NCBI GenBank assembly: GCA_964412555.1
Contig: CAYPPG010000126.1
Span: 1-9,652, forward strand
Direction of reading: 5' to 3'
Length of the DNA: 9,652 nucleotides
Source of the DNA: CAYPPG01 sp964412555
GTDB taxonomy: Bacteria; Hinthialibacterota; Hinthialibacteria; Hinthialibacterales; Hinthialibacteraceae
The notes under the pieces are model-generated. The model saw only the letters and a program-made list of their open reading frames with translations. It did not search any database and was not told where the DNA came from. The first letter of the stretch is position 1, and each line of letters begins with the position of its first letter. Of this stretch, positions 1-7,232 are shown one piece after another. A program made the position numbers and the translations under genes.

Positions 1-176
1 CTATTAGCATTTTCCTTCCTCTCCTGTTATTAACTCATATTATCGCAAGTGATTGGGGGGACAAAATCGATGAAATATAAGCTGTGAACGGGTACTATTG
101 TAGTTTATCCAGTAATTACGAAGAAATAAGAAACGAATCGTTTTGCGGGATTTATGACAGAAGCAGAAAGGCGACC

Positions 177-611
177 ATGAAAAGCACTCTCGAATACAAA
201 GGATATCAAGCGGCGGTTTATTTTAGCGGGGATGACCGGTGCTTTTATGGAAAAGTGTTATGTACGAAAGATTTCATCGCTTTCGATGGGACAACGGTCT
301 CCGAATTGGAAGATTCGTTTCATCATGCCCTGGAGGATTATTTCGATCTTTGTCAAGAAGAAGGGAAAGAGCCGGGGGTGCCGATTTCGGGAGATTTTGA
401 TCCGAAAATTGCTCCGGAACAGTTGGCGCAAGAAATCATGAAACAAAACACAAAATTGAATTCCGAAGAAATCGATCATCTTCTTCGTCTTTGTAACCAC
501 AACCTCTTGGATGATCATGATGACTCCCGCGAGCGGTTTTGGACCCACTGGAAAGGGCTACAGCGGGTAAAGGTCAATGGTGAGGATGTGGATTTGAAGA
601 AGGTGGTTTGA
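177..611 (+). CDS. HicB-like antitoxin-family protein (orphan)
   Basis: A 144-residue protein. Residues 1 to about 75 match the HicB fold: a short N-terminal strand (YKGYQAAVYFSGDDRCFYGKV), then the region D-F-I-A-F-D-G-T-T-V-S-E-LE, then a helix (FHHALEDYFDLCQEEGKEP) and the SGDFDPKIAPE segment. HicB proteins usually neutralise the HicA mRNA interferase and autoregulate through a C-terminal ribbon-helix-helix or HTH. Here the part after IAPE resembles the usual ribbon-helix-helix only loosely, and about 40 further residues (CNHNLL to the VKVNGEDVDLKKVV end) match nothing I know. I chose ATG 177 because GAAAGG lies 5 bases upstream and because this start matches the family N-terminus. An in-frame GTG at 84 would add 31 residues without family resemblance. 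No HicA-like ORF lies in the 176 bases upstream or the 319 bases downstream, so it is an orphan as far as the window shows. The family call is from motif recall. Confidence 0.75.
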   Translation: MKSTLEYKGYQAAVYFSGDDRCFYGKVLCTKDFIAFDGTTVSELEDSFHHALEDYFDLCQEEGKEPGVPISGDFDPKIAPEQLAQEIMKQNTKLNSEEIDHLLRLCNHNLLDDHDDSRERFWTHWKGLQRVKVNGEDVDLKKVV

Positions 612-656
612 GGAGGATGATTGTCTGAAGGGGGATTCGCTGTCATGATCCTCCTC
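610..656 (+). terminator. Hairpin overlapping the hicB-like stop codon
   Basis: GAGGAGGAT (610-618) and ATCCTCCTC (648-656) form a perfect 9-bp stem around a 29-base loop. The left arm begins inside the TGA stop codon. No T-run follows (TCAGAATAATG), so it is not a standard intrinsic terminator. It may act as a weak terminator or 3'-end-stabilising structure. Confidence 0.4.
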
Positions 657-667
657 TCAGAATAATG

Positions 668-701
668 TACGTTGATCTTATCGTACGTTAAAATCAACGT
701 A
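668..701. repeat. Inverted repeat TACGTTGAT / ATCAACGTA with internal TACGTT copy
   Basis: TACGTTGAT (668-676) is exactly mirrored by ATCAACGTA (693-701), a 9-bp stem with a 16-base loop. The loop contains another GTACGTT (683-689), identical to 667-673. The word TACGTT therefore occurs three times in 34 bases, twice forward and once reversed. It could be a protein-binding site or a hairpin at the convergent gene ends. Confidence 0.5.
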
Positions 702-819
702 TGTTAAGTTAAGAGTACAAATTTCTGTCTGAAACGGGATTGGTCGGGATTATAGAATTTTCAGGATAGGGGATGTGGGTGTATAGATATTTTTTGGAAA
801 TGTATGGAGATTTCTTATT

Positions 820-864
820 GGTAGTGCACGCTGCAAGGGCAGACTGACGCTTGCCCCTGCTACC
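820..864. repeat. GC-rich interrupted palindrome downstream of secA
   Basis: GGTAG (820-824) and CTACC (860-864) flank a stem of GCAAGGGCA (833-841) against TGCCCCTGC (852-860), with one A-C mismatch and a 10-base loop. The layout resembles REP-type intergenic palindromes. Its position beyond the 3' end of secA suggests a transcript-end structure. Whether it is repeated elsewhere in the genome cannot be seen here. Confidence 0.45.
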
Positions 865-875
865 CGGTGATTCTT

Positions 876-904
876 GCAAGGCCTGATTAACGTATTCTCC
901 TTGC
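876..904. repeat. Short hairpin GCAAGG / CCTTGC beyond secA
   Basis: GCAAGG (876-881) pairs with CCTTGC (899-904) across a 17-base loop, 27 bases beyond the secA stop. It is short with a long loop and has no adjacent T-run, so a terminator role is only possible. Confidence 0.25.
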
Positions 905-930
905 CACCCAAATTTCACAAAATAAACACC

Positions 931-3492
931 TTACGCGTTCACCGCCTCTTTCTTCAGACAGCATTTTTTATACTTTTTCCCGCTGCCGCAGGGGCAAGGA
1001 TCATTGCGGCCGATTTTGGTGGAGCGGACGGGGGCAGGTTTGCGGCGGGAGGAAGCGGAGCCATCCCCGCGGTGGGTAAATGTTTGTTGTTGCTGCGGTT
1101 GCAAGCGATCTTGAGTGTCACGAGAGACTTGGACGTGGAACCAGTGAGTTACGCTTTGCAGTTGGATGTGGTGATACATCTCTTCGAATTGCATGAATCC
1201 TTCTTTTTGATATTCCTGCAAAGGATCCTTTTGGCCATAAGCGCGGAGACTGACGGATTCCTTGAGGTGGTCCATCGTATACAAATGGTCTTTCCATTTC
1301 GCATCGACAGTGCGTAGCATGATGACCGACATGAGCCATTTGGCCATGTCCTCGCCGAAATGTTCTTTTCTCTGTTCGAATCGAGTACGCACTTTCTTTT
1401 CGAGAGTCTCGAAAATCTCATCCCGTTTCATACCGGATTCGAGACCGAGATACCCGATAGGATCTTCACCGAACGGGATGATAATATCGAAGTACGTTCG
1501 AAGCAGGTTCTTTAAATTATCCAGTTCCCAGGTGTCTTGATCGCGCGGATCGGGCATGGCGATATCGATGAGACTGTCGATCGCCTCAAGCACCATATCC
1601 CAAAAGTAGTGCTCCGGATCTTCACCGTGCAACAGGTCGTGCCGGATGCCATAGATGACTTCACGTTGTTTGTTCATCACATCATCGTATTTCAGGATGT
1701 GTTTGCGAATGTCGAAGTGATGCGCTTCCACCCGTTTCTGCGCATTCTCGATGGCCCGTGTCACCATGCGATGTTCGAGAACTTCGCCATCCGCCATCCC
1801 GAACCGGTCCGCCATGGATTTAATCTTTTCTCCACCGAAAATGCGCATCAGGTCATCTTCCAAAGACAGGAAAAAGCGGGAAGAACCGGGATCCCCTTGC
1901 CGGCCTGCACGGCCTCGCAACTGATTGTCAATCCGGCGGCTTTCGTGCCGTTCCGTCCCGACGATATGCAGACCGCCAAGTTCCGCCACACCGTCCCCCA
2001 ATTTGATATCGGTTCCGCGTCCGGCCATGTTGGTGGCGATGGTCACCGCACCGTTTTGTCCGGCCATAGAGACGATTTCGGCTTCACGCTCGTGATGCTT
2101 AGCGTTGAGAACCTCGTGTTTGATGCCCTTCTTTTTGAGCATTCCGGAAATTTTTTCGGATTTTTCAATGGATACGGTTCCGACAAGAGAAGGGCGTCCC
2201 TCTTTATGAGTCTCGACGATCTCATCGACAATTGCTGTGTATTTTTCCTTGCCGGTTTTGAATATCGTGTCAGGATAATTCAAGCGCCGCAATGGCTTGT
2301 TGGTGGGGATGACGACAACATCGAGTTTGTAGATTTCCATAAATTCTTGCGCTTCCGTGTCGGCAGTTCCCGTCATCCCAGCGAGCACTTCGTACAGACG
2401 GAAGTAATTCTGGAAAGTAATGGTGGCCAGCGTTTGGTTTTCGCGTTGGATTTTAAGGCCTTCTTTCGCCTCGAGGGCTTGGTGTAGTCCATCGCTGTAG
2501 CGGCGGCCGGGCATTTTGCGGCCGGTGAACTCATCCACAATTACCACTTCGCCATTTTCGACCATATAGCGATCGTCACGTTTGAACAAATGATGAGCGC
2601 GAAGAGCTTGCTGGATATGATGAATCAGATCGATGTGTTGCTCATCATAGAGATTGACGTTGAGGATATTTTGCATTTTGTCGCTGCCGGCATCCGTCAA
2701 GACAACGACCTGGTCTTTTTCATCCACGGTGAAATCTTCGTTTTTGATCAATCTTCGAACCGCCCGGTCCACAACATAGTATTTATCCGTCGAAGCATCG
2801 GCCGGCCCGGAAATAATGAGCGGCGTACGGGCTTCGTCGATCAAGATGCTGTCCACCTCGTCGACGATGGAATAGTAGAGTTTCCGTTGAACACAATACT
2901 CCTTAGCAATGGCCATATTGTCGCGCAGATAATCGAAGCCGAATTCATTATTGGTGCCGTAAGTAATATCGCTGCCGTAGGCAATGCGGCGTTCTTCGGG
3001 TTCCATGTCATGTTGAATAGTGCCTACTGTCAAGCCAAGAAATTCAAAGATCGGTCCCATCCATTCACGGTCACGGCGAGCCAGATAATCGTTGACAGTA
3101 ACGATATGAACCCCTTTGCCGGTAAGGCCGCGAAGATAGGCCGGTAAAGTCGCGACCAATGTTTTCCCTTCGCCGGTAGCCATTTCGGCGATTTTGCCCT
3201 GGAAAAGAACCACTCCACCGATGAGCTGAACGTCGAAGTGGCGCATGTTCAATACGCGGCGGCCAGCTTCTCGAACGACGGCGAACGCTTCAGGAATTAA
3301 ATCATCCAATTTTTCCCCGTCGTTGATTCGTTGTCGGAAAATATCGGTTTGCTGCCGTAATTCTCCGTCAGACATACCCTGCGCCCACTCTTCCATATTG
3401 TTGATGGCTTCGACCATGGGAACATAACGCCGCATATCCCGCTGTTGTTTGGTGCCGAATATTTTCTTGAGAACATATTTGGTTAATGACAT
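931..3492 (-). CDS. secA: Preprotein translocase ATPase SecA
   Basis: SecA is the cytoplasmic ATPase that pushes unfolded preproteins through the SecYEG channel. The 853-residue product is full length for the family (about 800-950). Visible landmarks, in order, are MRHFDVQLIGG (83-93) and Walker A in MATGEGKT (104-111). VNDYLARRD (133-141) and GTNNEFGFDYLRDN (179-192) follow, and then the Walker B/DEAD-like region VDEVDSILIDEARTPLI (210-226). Further on are LAGMTGTAD, NMAGRGTDI and QLRGRAGRQGD of the second nucleotide-binding fold, and a Q-rich linker. The C-terminal zinc-binding/SecB-binding tail DPCPCGSGKKYKKCC carries C833, C835, C844 and C845. The start ATG has AGGA 8 bases upstream. It stands alone on the minus strand, divergent from the CRP/FNR regulator. 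No prfB, a common secA neighbour in Bacillales, lies on the 3' side. Confidence 0.98.
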   Translation of the reverse strand: MSLTKYVLKKIFGTKQQRDMRRYVPMVEAINNMEEWAQGMSDGELRQQTDIFRQRINDGEKLDDLIPEAFAVVREAGRRVLNMRHFDVQLIGGVVLFQGKIAEMATGEGKTLVATLPAYLRGLTGKGVHIVTVNDYLARRDREWMGPIFEFLGLTVGTIQHDMEPEERRIAYGSDITYGTNNEFGFDYLRDNMAIAKEYCVQRKLYYSIVDEVDSILIDEARTPLIISGPADASTDKYYVVDRAVRRLIKNEDFTVDEKDQVVVLTDAGSDKMQNILNVNLYDEQHIDLIHHIQQALRAHHLFKRDDRYMVENGEVVIVDEFTGRKMPGRRYSDGLHQALEAKEGLKIQRENQTLATITFQNYFRLYEVLAGMTGTADTEAQEFMEIYKLDVVVIPTNKPLRRLNYPDTIFKTGKEKYTAIVDEIVETHKEGRPSLVGTVSIEKSEKISGMLKKKGIKHEVLNAKHHEREAEIVSMAGQNGAVTIATNMAGRGTDIKLGDGVAELGGLHIVGTERHESRRIDNQLRGRAGRQGDPGSSRFFLSLEDDLMRIFGGEKIKSMADRFGMADGEVLEHRMVTRAIENAQKRVEAHHFDIRKHILKYDDVMNKQREVIYGIRHDLLHGEDPEHYFWDMVLEAIDSLIDIAMPDPRDQDTWELDNLKNLLRTYFDIIIPFGEDPIGYLGLESGMKRDEIFETLEKKVRTRFEQRKEHFGEDMAKWLMSVIMLRTVDAKWKDHLYTMDHLKESVSLRAYGQKDPLQEYQKEGFMQFEEMYHHIQLQSVTHWFHVQVSRDTQDRLQPQQQQTFTHRGDGSASSRRKPAPVRSTKIGRNDPCPCGSGKKYKKCCLKKEAVNA

Positions 3493-3540
3493 TCTATTAA
3501 TCCTGTCGTGTGATATCCTGTATTCAACAAACGGTTTCCA

Positions 3541-3556
3541 ATGTGCATTGTCACAT
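3541..3556. promoter_or_regulatory. Palindrome ATGTG-N6-CACAT in the secA/regulator divergent region
   Basis: A perfect 5+6+5 dyad. It uses the TGTG/CACA words of CRP/FNR operators, but the spacing between them is 6 rather than the canonical 8. It lies near the predicted secA transcription start and about 110 bp upstream of the regulator start. A role in autoregulation is inference. Confidence 0.3.
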
Positions 3557-3557
3557 A

Positions 3558-3563
3558 ATTATA
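3558..3563 (-). promoter_or_regulatory. Candidate -10 element for secA
   Basis: On the minus strand TATAAT is a perfect match to the sigma-70 type -10 box, and would give a leader of roughly 60 bases for secA. No good -35 sits at 16-18 bp (the sequence there is close to AAACGT). A TTGAAT occurs at only 12 bp spacing. The assignment is therefore weak. Confidence 0.35.
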
Positions 3564-3583
3564 CGGACATAACCGATTCAACG

Positions 3584-3604
3584 TTTTGTGATCGTTGCAC
3601 AAAA
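3584..3604. promoter_or_regulatory. Inverted repeat TTTTGTG-N7-CACAAAA
   Basis: Seven-base arms (3584-3590 and 3598-3604) are perfect complements around a 7-base centre, 62 bases before the preferred regulator start. The arms match the TTGTG/CACAA words of CRP-family sites, with 7 instead of 8 bases between TGTG and CACA. It could be an autoregulatory site or an RNA hairpin in the regulator leader. Confidence 0.3.
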
Positions 3605-3665
3605 AAAACATTATAGTAGCTTTTTATCCGATTTCGCATACCAATCCAATGCTGATGAGATTTCC

Positions 3666-4358
3666 ATGTTACGACGAGAAAAAATCGAGACCTTGCGAAA
3701 AACCTCTTTATTTAATTCTCTGCGGGATGATTTGGTGGAAACAGTAGCTGATTTTTGCCATCCTATAAAAAAAGGAGTCAACGAATTTCTTTTTGAATTC
3801 CATGAACCAGCGAACGGCTTTTATATTATTGCTTCCGGACTGGTGAAAGTGTTTCGTTCTTCTGCAGATGGAGGCGAACATATACTTCATTTTTTCCGCG
3901 AAGGAGATATGGTGGCAGAAGCAGCGTTGTTTGATCTGCGCGTATATCCTGCATCCTGCACAGCATTAGAAGAAACGACGGCACTTTATTTAGGGAGAGA
4001 TGACTTTCTTTCGCTTGTCTATAAAAACCCGGATTTGTCTATCGGTGTAATGAACAGCCTCTCCAAGCGATTGCGTAAATTTACAGCCATGATCGAAGAA
4101 CTATCCTTGAAACATGTCACTTCCCGCCTTGCTTCCTATATATATGAAAATCGAACAGAACATACCGAAGGATATTATTGCCGATTGGATATCTCGAAAG
4201 TCACACTCGCTTCGCATCTTGGAACGATCAAAGAAACACTTTCCCGTTCTTTTCGCAAGTTGAAAGATTTGGGAGCTATCCAAGAAAAAGCGGAAGGATT
4301 TATCGTCATCCTTGACCTCGATCTTTTGCATGAAATCACTCATGGACGAAATGTTTGA
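3666..4358 (+). CDS. CRP/FNR-family transcription regulator (HcpR-like)
   Basis: A 230-residue protein with the CRP layout. A cyclic-nucleotide-type beta-roll spans about residues 10-120 (FYIIASGLVKVFRSS, then HFFREGDMVAEAALF). A long dimer helix spans about 122-147. A winged HTH spans about 150-222, with recognition helix TIKETLSRSFRKL, carrying the E-x-x-S-R pattern seen in FNR-type proteins. The CRP cAMP-phosphate Arg-Ser is absent; the equivalent place reads YPASC, as in DNR/NnrR-type sensors. The N-terminal cysteine cluster of FNR is missing, so it is unlikely to sense cAMP or bind an FNR-type Fe-S cluster. Position directly upstream of hcp points to an HcpR-like nitrosative-stress (possibly haem-based) regulator; that ligand is inference. 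ATG 3666 gives the typical family N-terminus but has only a weak GATGAG site. GTG 3588 would add 26 unfamiliar residues. Confidence 0.85.
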   Translation: MLRREKIETLRKTSLFNSLRDDLVETVADFCHPIKKGVNEFLFEFHEPANGFYIIASGLVKVFRSSADGGEHILHFFREGDMVAEAALFDLRVYPASCTALEETTALYLGRDDFLSLVYKNPDLSIGVMNSLSKRLRKFTAMIEELSLKHVTSRLASYIYENRTEHTEGYYCRLDISKVTLASHLGTIKETLSRSFRKLKDLGAIQEKAEGFIVILDLDLLHEITHGRNV

Positions 4359-4436
4359 ATCATAGTTGACTTATGCTAACACCCGCCCTTCCTTCTCCTT
4401 CTATGATGTGTACATGGATTTCAAAAAAAATACGAT

Positions 4437-4460
4437 GACGTAAGGTACCTGCCTTACTTC
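4437..4460 (+). promoter_or_regulatory. Probable CRP/FNR-type operator upstream of hcp
   Basis: GTAAGG (4440-4445) - N6 - CCTTAC (4452-4457) is a perfect dyad, extended to GA-x-GTAAGG-N6-CCTTAC-x-TC (4437-4460) with one mismatch per side. Size and spacing fit a CRP/FNR-family dimer. The centre (4448.5) lies 54 bases before the hcp ATG. With -10-like sequences around 4472-4480 this would put it roughly 35-40 bases before the transcription start, close to a class-II activator position. The cognate regulator is inferred to be the adjacent gene. Confidence 0.55.
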
Positions 4461-4502
4461 GTTCTTGCGCTTACAAAATTCTTATAAAGAAGGAGAAAAT
4501 AG

Positions 4503-6161
4503 ATGTTTTGTTTTCAATGTGAACAAACGGCTCATGGAACAGGATGCACGGAAATCGGTGTATGCGGAAAAGATCCCAAAACAGCCGCATTACAGGATTT
4601 GTTAGTCCATGCGACAAAGGGAATTTCGATGTATGCGCATCGTGCCCGAGAATTGGGAGTGAAGGATCGCGATATCGATGTATTCGTCATCGAAGCTCTT
4701 TTCGCTACAGTGACCAATGTGAACTTCGATCCGGAACGGATACGGGAATTGATTTTTCAAGCGGTGGAATATCGCGGCAAAGCCAAGGATTTATACGAAG
4801 AAGGATGTCGAAAAGCAGGCCAAACTCCAGAGATGTTAAATGGTCCGGCGGTCTGGCAGGCAAGTAACGATATGGAAACACTCCACAAAGATGGCGTGGG
4901 TGTTGCGATCGACAAACGCTTTTCGAAATTGGGAAAAGACATCGTCGGCTTGCAGGAACTGTTGACGTATGGAATCAAGGGAATGGCTGCCTATGCGGAT
5001 CATGCGCTGATCCTCGGACAAGAAGACGACAGTGTATATGCTTTCATTCACGAAGGGATGAATTTCCTGACCAAAGACTCAGCGACCATCGATGAGTTAT
5101 TTGCCATGGTCATGAAATGCGGTGAGGTCAATTTGAAAGTGTTGGAATTGCTTGATTCAGCCAACACCGGCGCTTATGGCAATCCGGTTCCCACAAATGT
5201 GAGAACCAGTCCTGTCAAGGGAAAAGCGATCGTCGTTTCCGGACATGATTTGAAAGATTTGGAAGAACTTTTGAAGCAGACGGAAGGCAATAGCGTCAAT
5301 ATCTATACACACGGTGAGATGCTGCCGGCGCATGGGTATCCGGGATTGAAAAAATACAAGCATTTGGTAGGCCATTACGGCGGAGCCTGGATGCGGCAGA
5401 AAAAGGAATTCGATCAGTTTCCCGGCGCAATTCTGATGACCACAAATTGCCTGCAAGAACCGAAGCCGACCTATAAAAACCGTATTTTTACCTGTGGACT
5501 CGTAGGATGGCCGGAAGTGACGCATATTCAAAATCGTGATTTCTCCCCTGTTATCGAAGCCGCATTGGCTGCCGATGGTTTTTCAGAGGATGCTGTAGAG
5601 ACGACAAAAATGGTCGGTTTCGGCCATAACGCTGTCTTGGGTGTGGCCGATAAAGTGATCGATGCAGTGAAACAGGGAGCGATCAAACGTTTCTTCCTGA
5701 TCGGTGGCTGTGACGGTGCGGAAGTGGGAAGGAATTATTACACCGATATGGCGGATACGATTCCGGACGATTGTGTGATTCTCACTCTCGGTTGTGGAAA
5801 ATTCCGTGTACTCGAATCGGATGCGGGAGGTGACATCGGCGGGATTCCGCGCGTCTTGGATATGGGGCAGTGTAATGATTCGTATTCAGCCATCAAAGTA
5901 GCTCTGGCTTTGGCAGAAGCATTCGAAACCGATGTCAACAGTTTACCGTTGTCACTCATCATTTCCTGGTATGAGCAAAAAGCGGTATGCGTGCTTCTAA
6001 CACTGCTTTATTTAGGTGTCAAAAATATCCGTCTAGGACCTAAACTTCCTGCCTTTGTGACACCGGATGTATTGAATGTATTGGTGGAGAAATTCAACAT
6101 TATGCCGATCAACTCCGTACATGAGGATTTAAGTGCAATGTTGAATGTACAAGCGGCCTAA
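4503..6161 (+). CDS. hcp: Hybrid cluster protein (hydroxylamine/NO reductase), class I type
   Basis: Hcp carries a [4Fe-4S] cluster and the unusual 4Fe-2S-2O hybrid cluster. It reduces NO and/or hydroxylamine and protects anaerobes from nitrosative stress. The 552-residue product matches the family length. The N-terminal cysteines C3, C6, C15 and C21 have the CX2CX8CX5C spacing of the class found mainly in strict anaerobes. Likely hybrid-cluster ligands, by comparison with my recollection of the Desulfovibrio enzyme, are H248 (SGHDL), E272 (HGEMLP), C316 (TTNCLQ), C403 (GGCDG), C431 (GCGKF), C457 (GQCND) and E491 (WYEQKA). All are present with near-identical spacing, so the enzyme looks functional. 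AAGGAG (4490-4495) lies 7 bases before the ATG. It lies 144 bases after the regulator, behind its own operator-like palindrome, and ends in a hairpin. No separate Hcr reductase gene is in the window. Confidence 0.97.
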   Translation: MFCFQCEQTAHGTGCTEIGVCGKDPKTAALQDLLVHATKGISMYAHRARELGVKDRDIDVFVIEALFATVTNVNFDPERIRELIFQAVEYRGKAKDLYEEGCRKAGQTPEMLNGPAVWQASNDMETLHKDGVGVAIDKRFSKLGKDIVGLQELLTYGIKGMAAYADHALILGQEDDSVYAFIHEGMNFLTKDSATIDELFAMVMKCGEVNLKVLELLDSANTGAYGNPVPTNVRTSPVKGKAIVVSGHDLKDLEELLKQTEGNSVNIYTHGEMLPAHGYPGLKKYKHLVGHYGGAWMRQKKEFDQFPGAILMTTNCLQEPKPTYKNRIFTCGLVGWPEVTHIQNRDFSPVIEAALAADGFSEDAVETTKMVGFGHNAVLGVADKVIDAVKQGAIKRFFLIGGCDGAEVGRNYYTDMADTIPDDCVILTLGCGKFRVLESDAGGDIGGIPRVLDMGQCNDSYSAIKVALALAEAFETDVNSLPLSLIISWYEQKAVCVLLTLLYLGVKNIRLGPKLPAFVTPDVLNVLVEKFNIMPINSVHEDLSAMLNVQAA

Positions 6162-6176
6162 TCATTCAGATGAAAC

Positions 6177-6205
6177 ATGTCGAGGAGGTTTTTTCTCCTC
6201 GACAT
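6177..6205 (+). terminator. hcp terminator hairpin
   Basis: ATGTCGAGGAG (6177-6187) pairs perfectly with CTCCTCGACAT (6195-6205), an 11-bp stem with a GTTTTTT loop, 16 bases after the hcp stop. Only two T residues follow, so the U-tract is poor, but the stem strength and position support transcription end or 3' protection. Confidence 0.6.
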
Positions 6206-6335
6206 TTGATACAATCTTACCATAATTCCCACACATAACTTTTTCGATTTTGCTGACTATCCATTCGCCTATCAAAATATTAAAAATAAATTTATACTGT
6301 TTTAAAATATCAATCCTTTTCGATGAGATCACATC

Positions 6336-7211
6336 ATGTACTATGACATTACTTCGAAATTTATCTCTGGAAGAGGGAAAAAAGCAATCTACAAATTTTA
6401 TGAAAAACAAGAAGCCACCCGTTTAGTAGTGCTCAAATCTCTTCCTCAGGAACTCCCCGATATCAAAAAAGGAGATTTTTTGATCAAAGTTACTGATCAA
6501 ATCGGAAACGAAGAAATCCATATCTGGGAATTCAAGACCAAATGGAATCCCCGGGATGTTGAAAATCTAATGGTCTATACACTTCGTGCCCGGCAAACTT
6601 ATAATCTGCCGGTCAAACCGGTGATGTTTTTATTTTTGCCAAGTGAATCGGCATCCGGTCACTATGAGGATGATCAATTCCAATTTGAATTCGAATTGAT
6701 CAAAATGTGGGAAGTGGATGGAAGTTCAATCCTAGATACAGAAGATTTTTATCTTTATCCGTTTCTGCCATTAATGGCTGGGGAGGAAAATATATTGTGG
6801 GATGCCGAGGAAAAGTTGTATAATAGTGAATTGAAACATGAAGAAAAAATCGATTTATTAACAGCAATGACCATATTTGCCGGTTTGCGTGATCAAAAAA
6901 TAAGCCAACGACTCTATCAACGAAGGAGAGATATCATGTTCGAATCTTATGCATATGAGCTATTCCGGGAAGATGCGATAAAAAATGTTGGTGAAGAATA
7001 CAAAATGAAAGGTCTGATGGAAGGACTAGAGAAAGGGCGCATGGAAGGGCTTAAAGATGCGATTCAATTGGGATTAGAACTGAAATTCGGTGAAGATGGG
7101 TTGTCGTTATTTCCTCAAATTCAATCTATTGATTCTTTTAAGAAATTGGAGGCAATAAAATCACATTTACGAACAGCAAAAGAACTCGATGAGATCAAAT
7201 CTTTCCTTTGA
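6336..7211 (+). CDS. Rpn-family PD-(D/E)XK nuclease (recombination-promoting/transposase-like)
   Basis: A 291-residue protein starting YYDITSKFI, the typical opening of Rpn/YhgA-type putative transposases and related DUF4351-containing proteins. The nuclease core is visible: E39 in LPQEL, D47 in KKGDFLIKV and the E-x-K pair E65/K67 in HIWEFKTKW, all in the expected spacing, so the catalytic site looks intact. The C-terminal third contains a Gly/Glu-rich helical repeat (MKGLMEGLEKGRMEGLKDAI) and a DUF4351-like tail (LELKFGEDGLSLFPQI, ending ELDEIKSFL). Such proteins are DNA endonucleases linked to RecA-independent recombination, often in many genomic copies; no inverted repeats mark this copy as a mobile unit. 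The start has only a weak GATGAG site. AT-rich sequence upstream (TATACT at 6293-6298) could be a -10. It converges with the membrane-protein gene with 21 bases between stops. Confidence 0.75.
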   Translation: MYYDITSKFISGRGKKAIYKFYEKQEATRLVVLKSLPQELPDIKKGDFLIKVTDQIGNEEIHIWEFKTKWNPRDVENLMVYTLRARQTYNLPVKPVMFLFLPSESASGHYEDDQFQFEFELIKMWEVDGSSILDTEDFYLYPFLPLMAGEENILWDAEEKLYNSELKHEEKIDLLTAMTIFAGLRDQKISQRLYQRRRDIMFESYAYELFREDAIKNVGEEYKMKGLMEGLEKGRMEGLKDAIQLGLELKFGEDGLSLFPQIQSIDSFKKLEAIKSHLRTAKELDEIKSFL

Positions 7212-7232
7212 GTTCATTTTCAGTTCCTTGAC

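Larger units (their letters stand above)
612..930. other. Gene-free stretch between hicB-like gene and secA
   Basis: About 320 bases between the two convergent genes. It holds several inverted repeats (610-656, 668-701, 820-864, 876-904) and no convincing gene. The only sizeable ORF, on the minus strand at 709-918, has low-complexity, unfamiliar composition and is explained by the palindromes it crosses. No T-rich intrinsic terminator for secA is evident. The palindromes nearest the secA stop are the best candidates for that role. Confidence 0.6.

Noticed and set aside
70..87. Mini-ORF ATG AAA TAT AAG CTG TGA preceded by a G-run
   Set aside because: It has a plausible Shine-Dalgarno site but only five codons, no attenuator structure follows, and the G-run is not a typical site. 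Not enough to call a leader peptide.
84..176. In-frame GTG extension of the hicB-like gene
   Set aside because: The 31 added residues do not look like a HicB N-terminus, there is no good ribosome site at 84, and ATG 177 has GAAAGG at proper spacing.
709..918. Minus-strand 69-codon ORF just beyond secA
   Set aside because: No recognisable domain or convincing ribosome site, and it runs through the palindromes at 820-904. The composition looks non-coding.
1537..2487. 316-codon plus-strand ORF opposite secA
   Set aside because: It lies wholly antisense to highly conserved SecA coding sequence and its translation resembles no known protein. It is a shadow ORF.
3588..3665. GTG start for the CRP/FNR regulator
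   Set aside because: It lies inside the TTTTGTG/CACAAAA dyad, has no ribosome site and adds residues outside the family pattern.
4406..4415. ATGT-N2-ACAT dyad upstream of hcp
   Set aside because: Too short to stand out from chance, and weaker than the GTAAGG-N6-CCTTAC dyad close by.
4483..4488. TATAAA as the hcp -10 box
   Set aside because: It abuts the AAGGAG ribosome site. Transcription starting from it would leave almost no leader, and a -35 at proper distance is lacking.
6162..6410. Minus-strand 82-codon ORF after hcp
   Set aside because: It spans the terminator hairpin and the start of the Rpn-type gene. No domain is recognisable.
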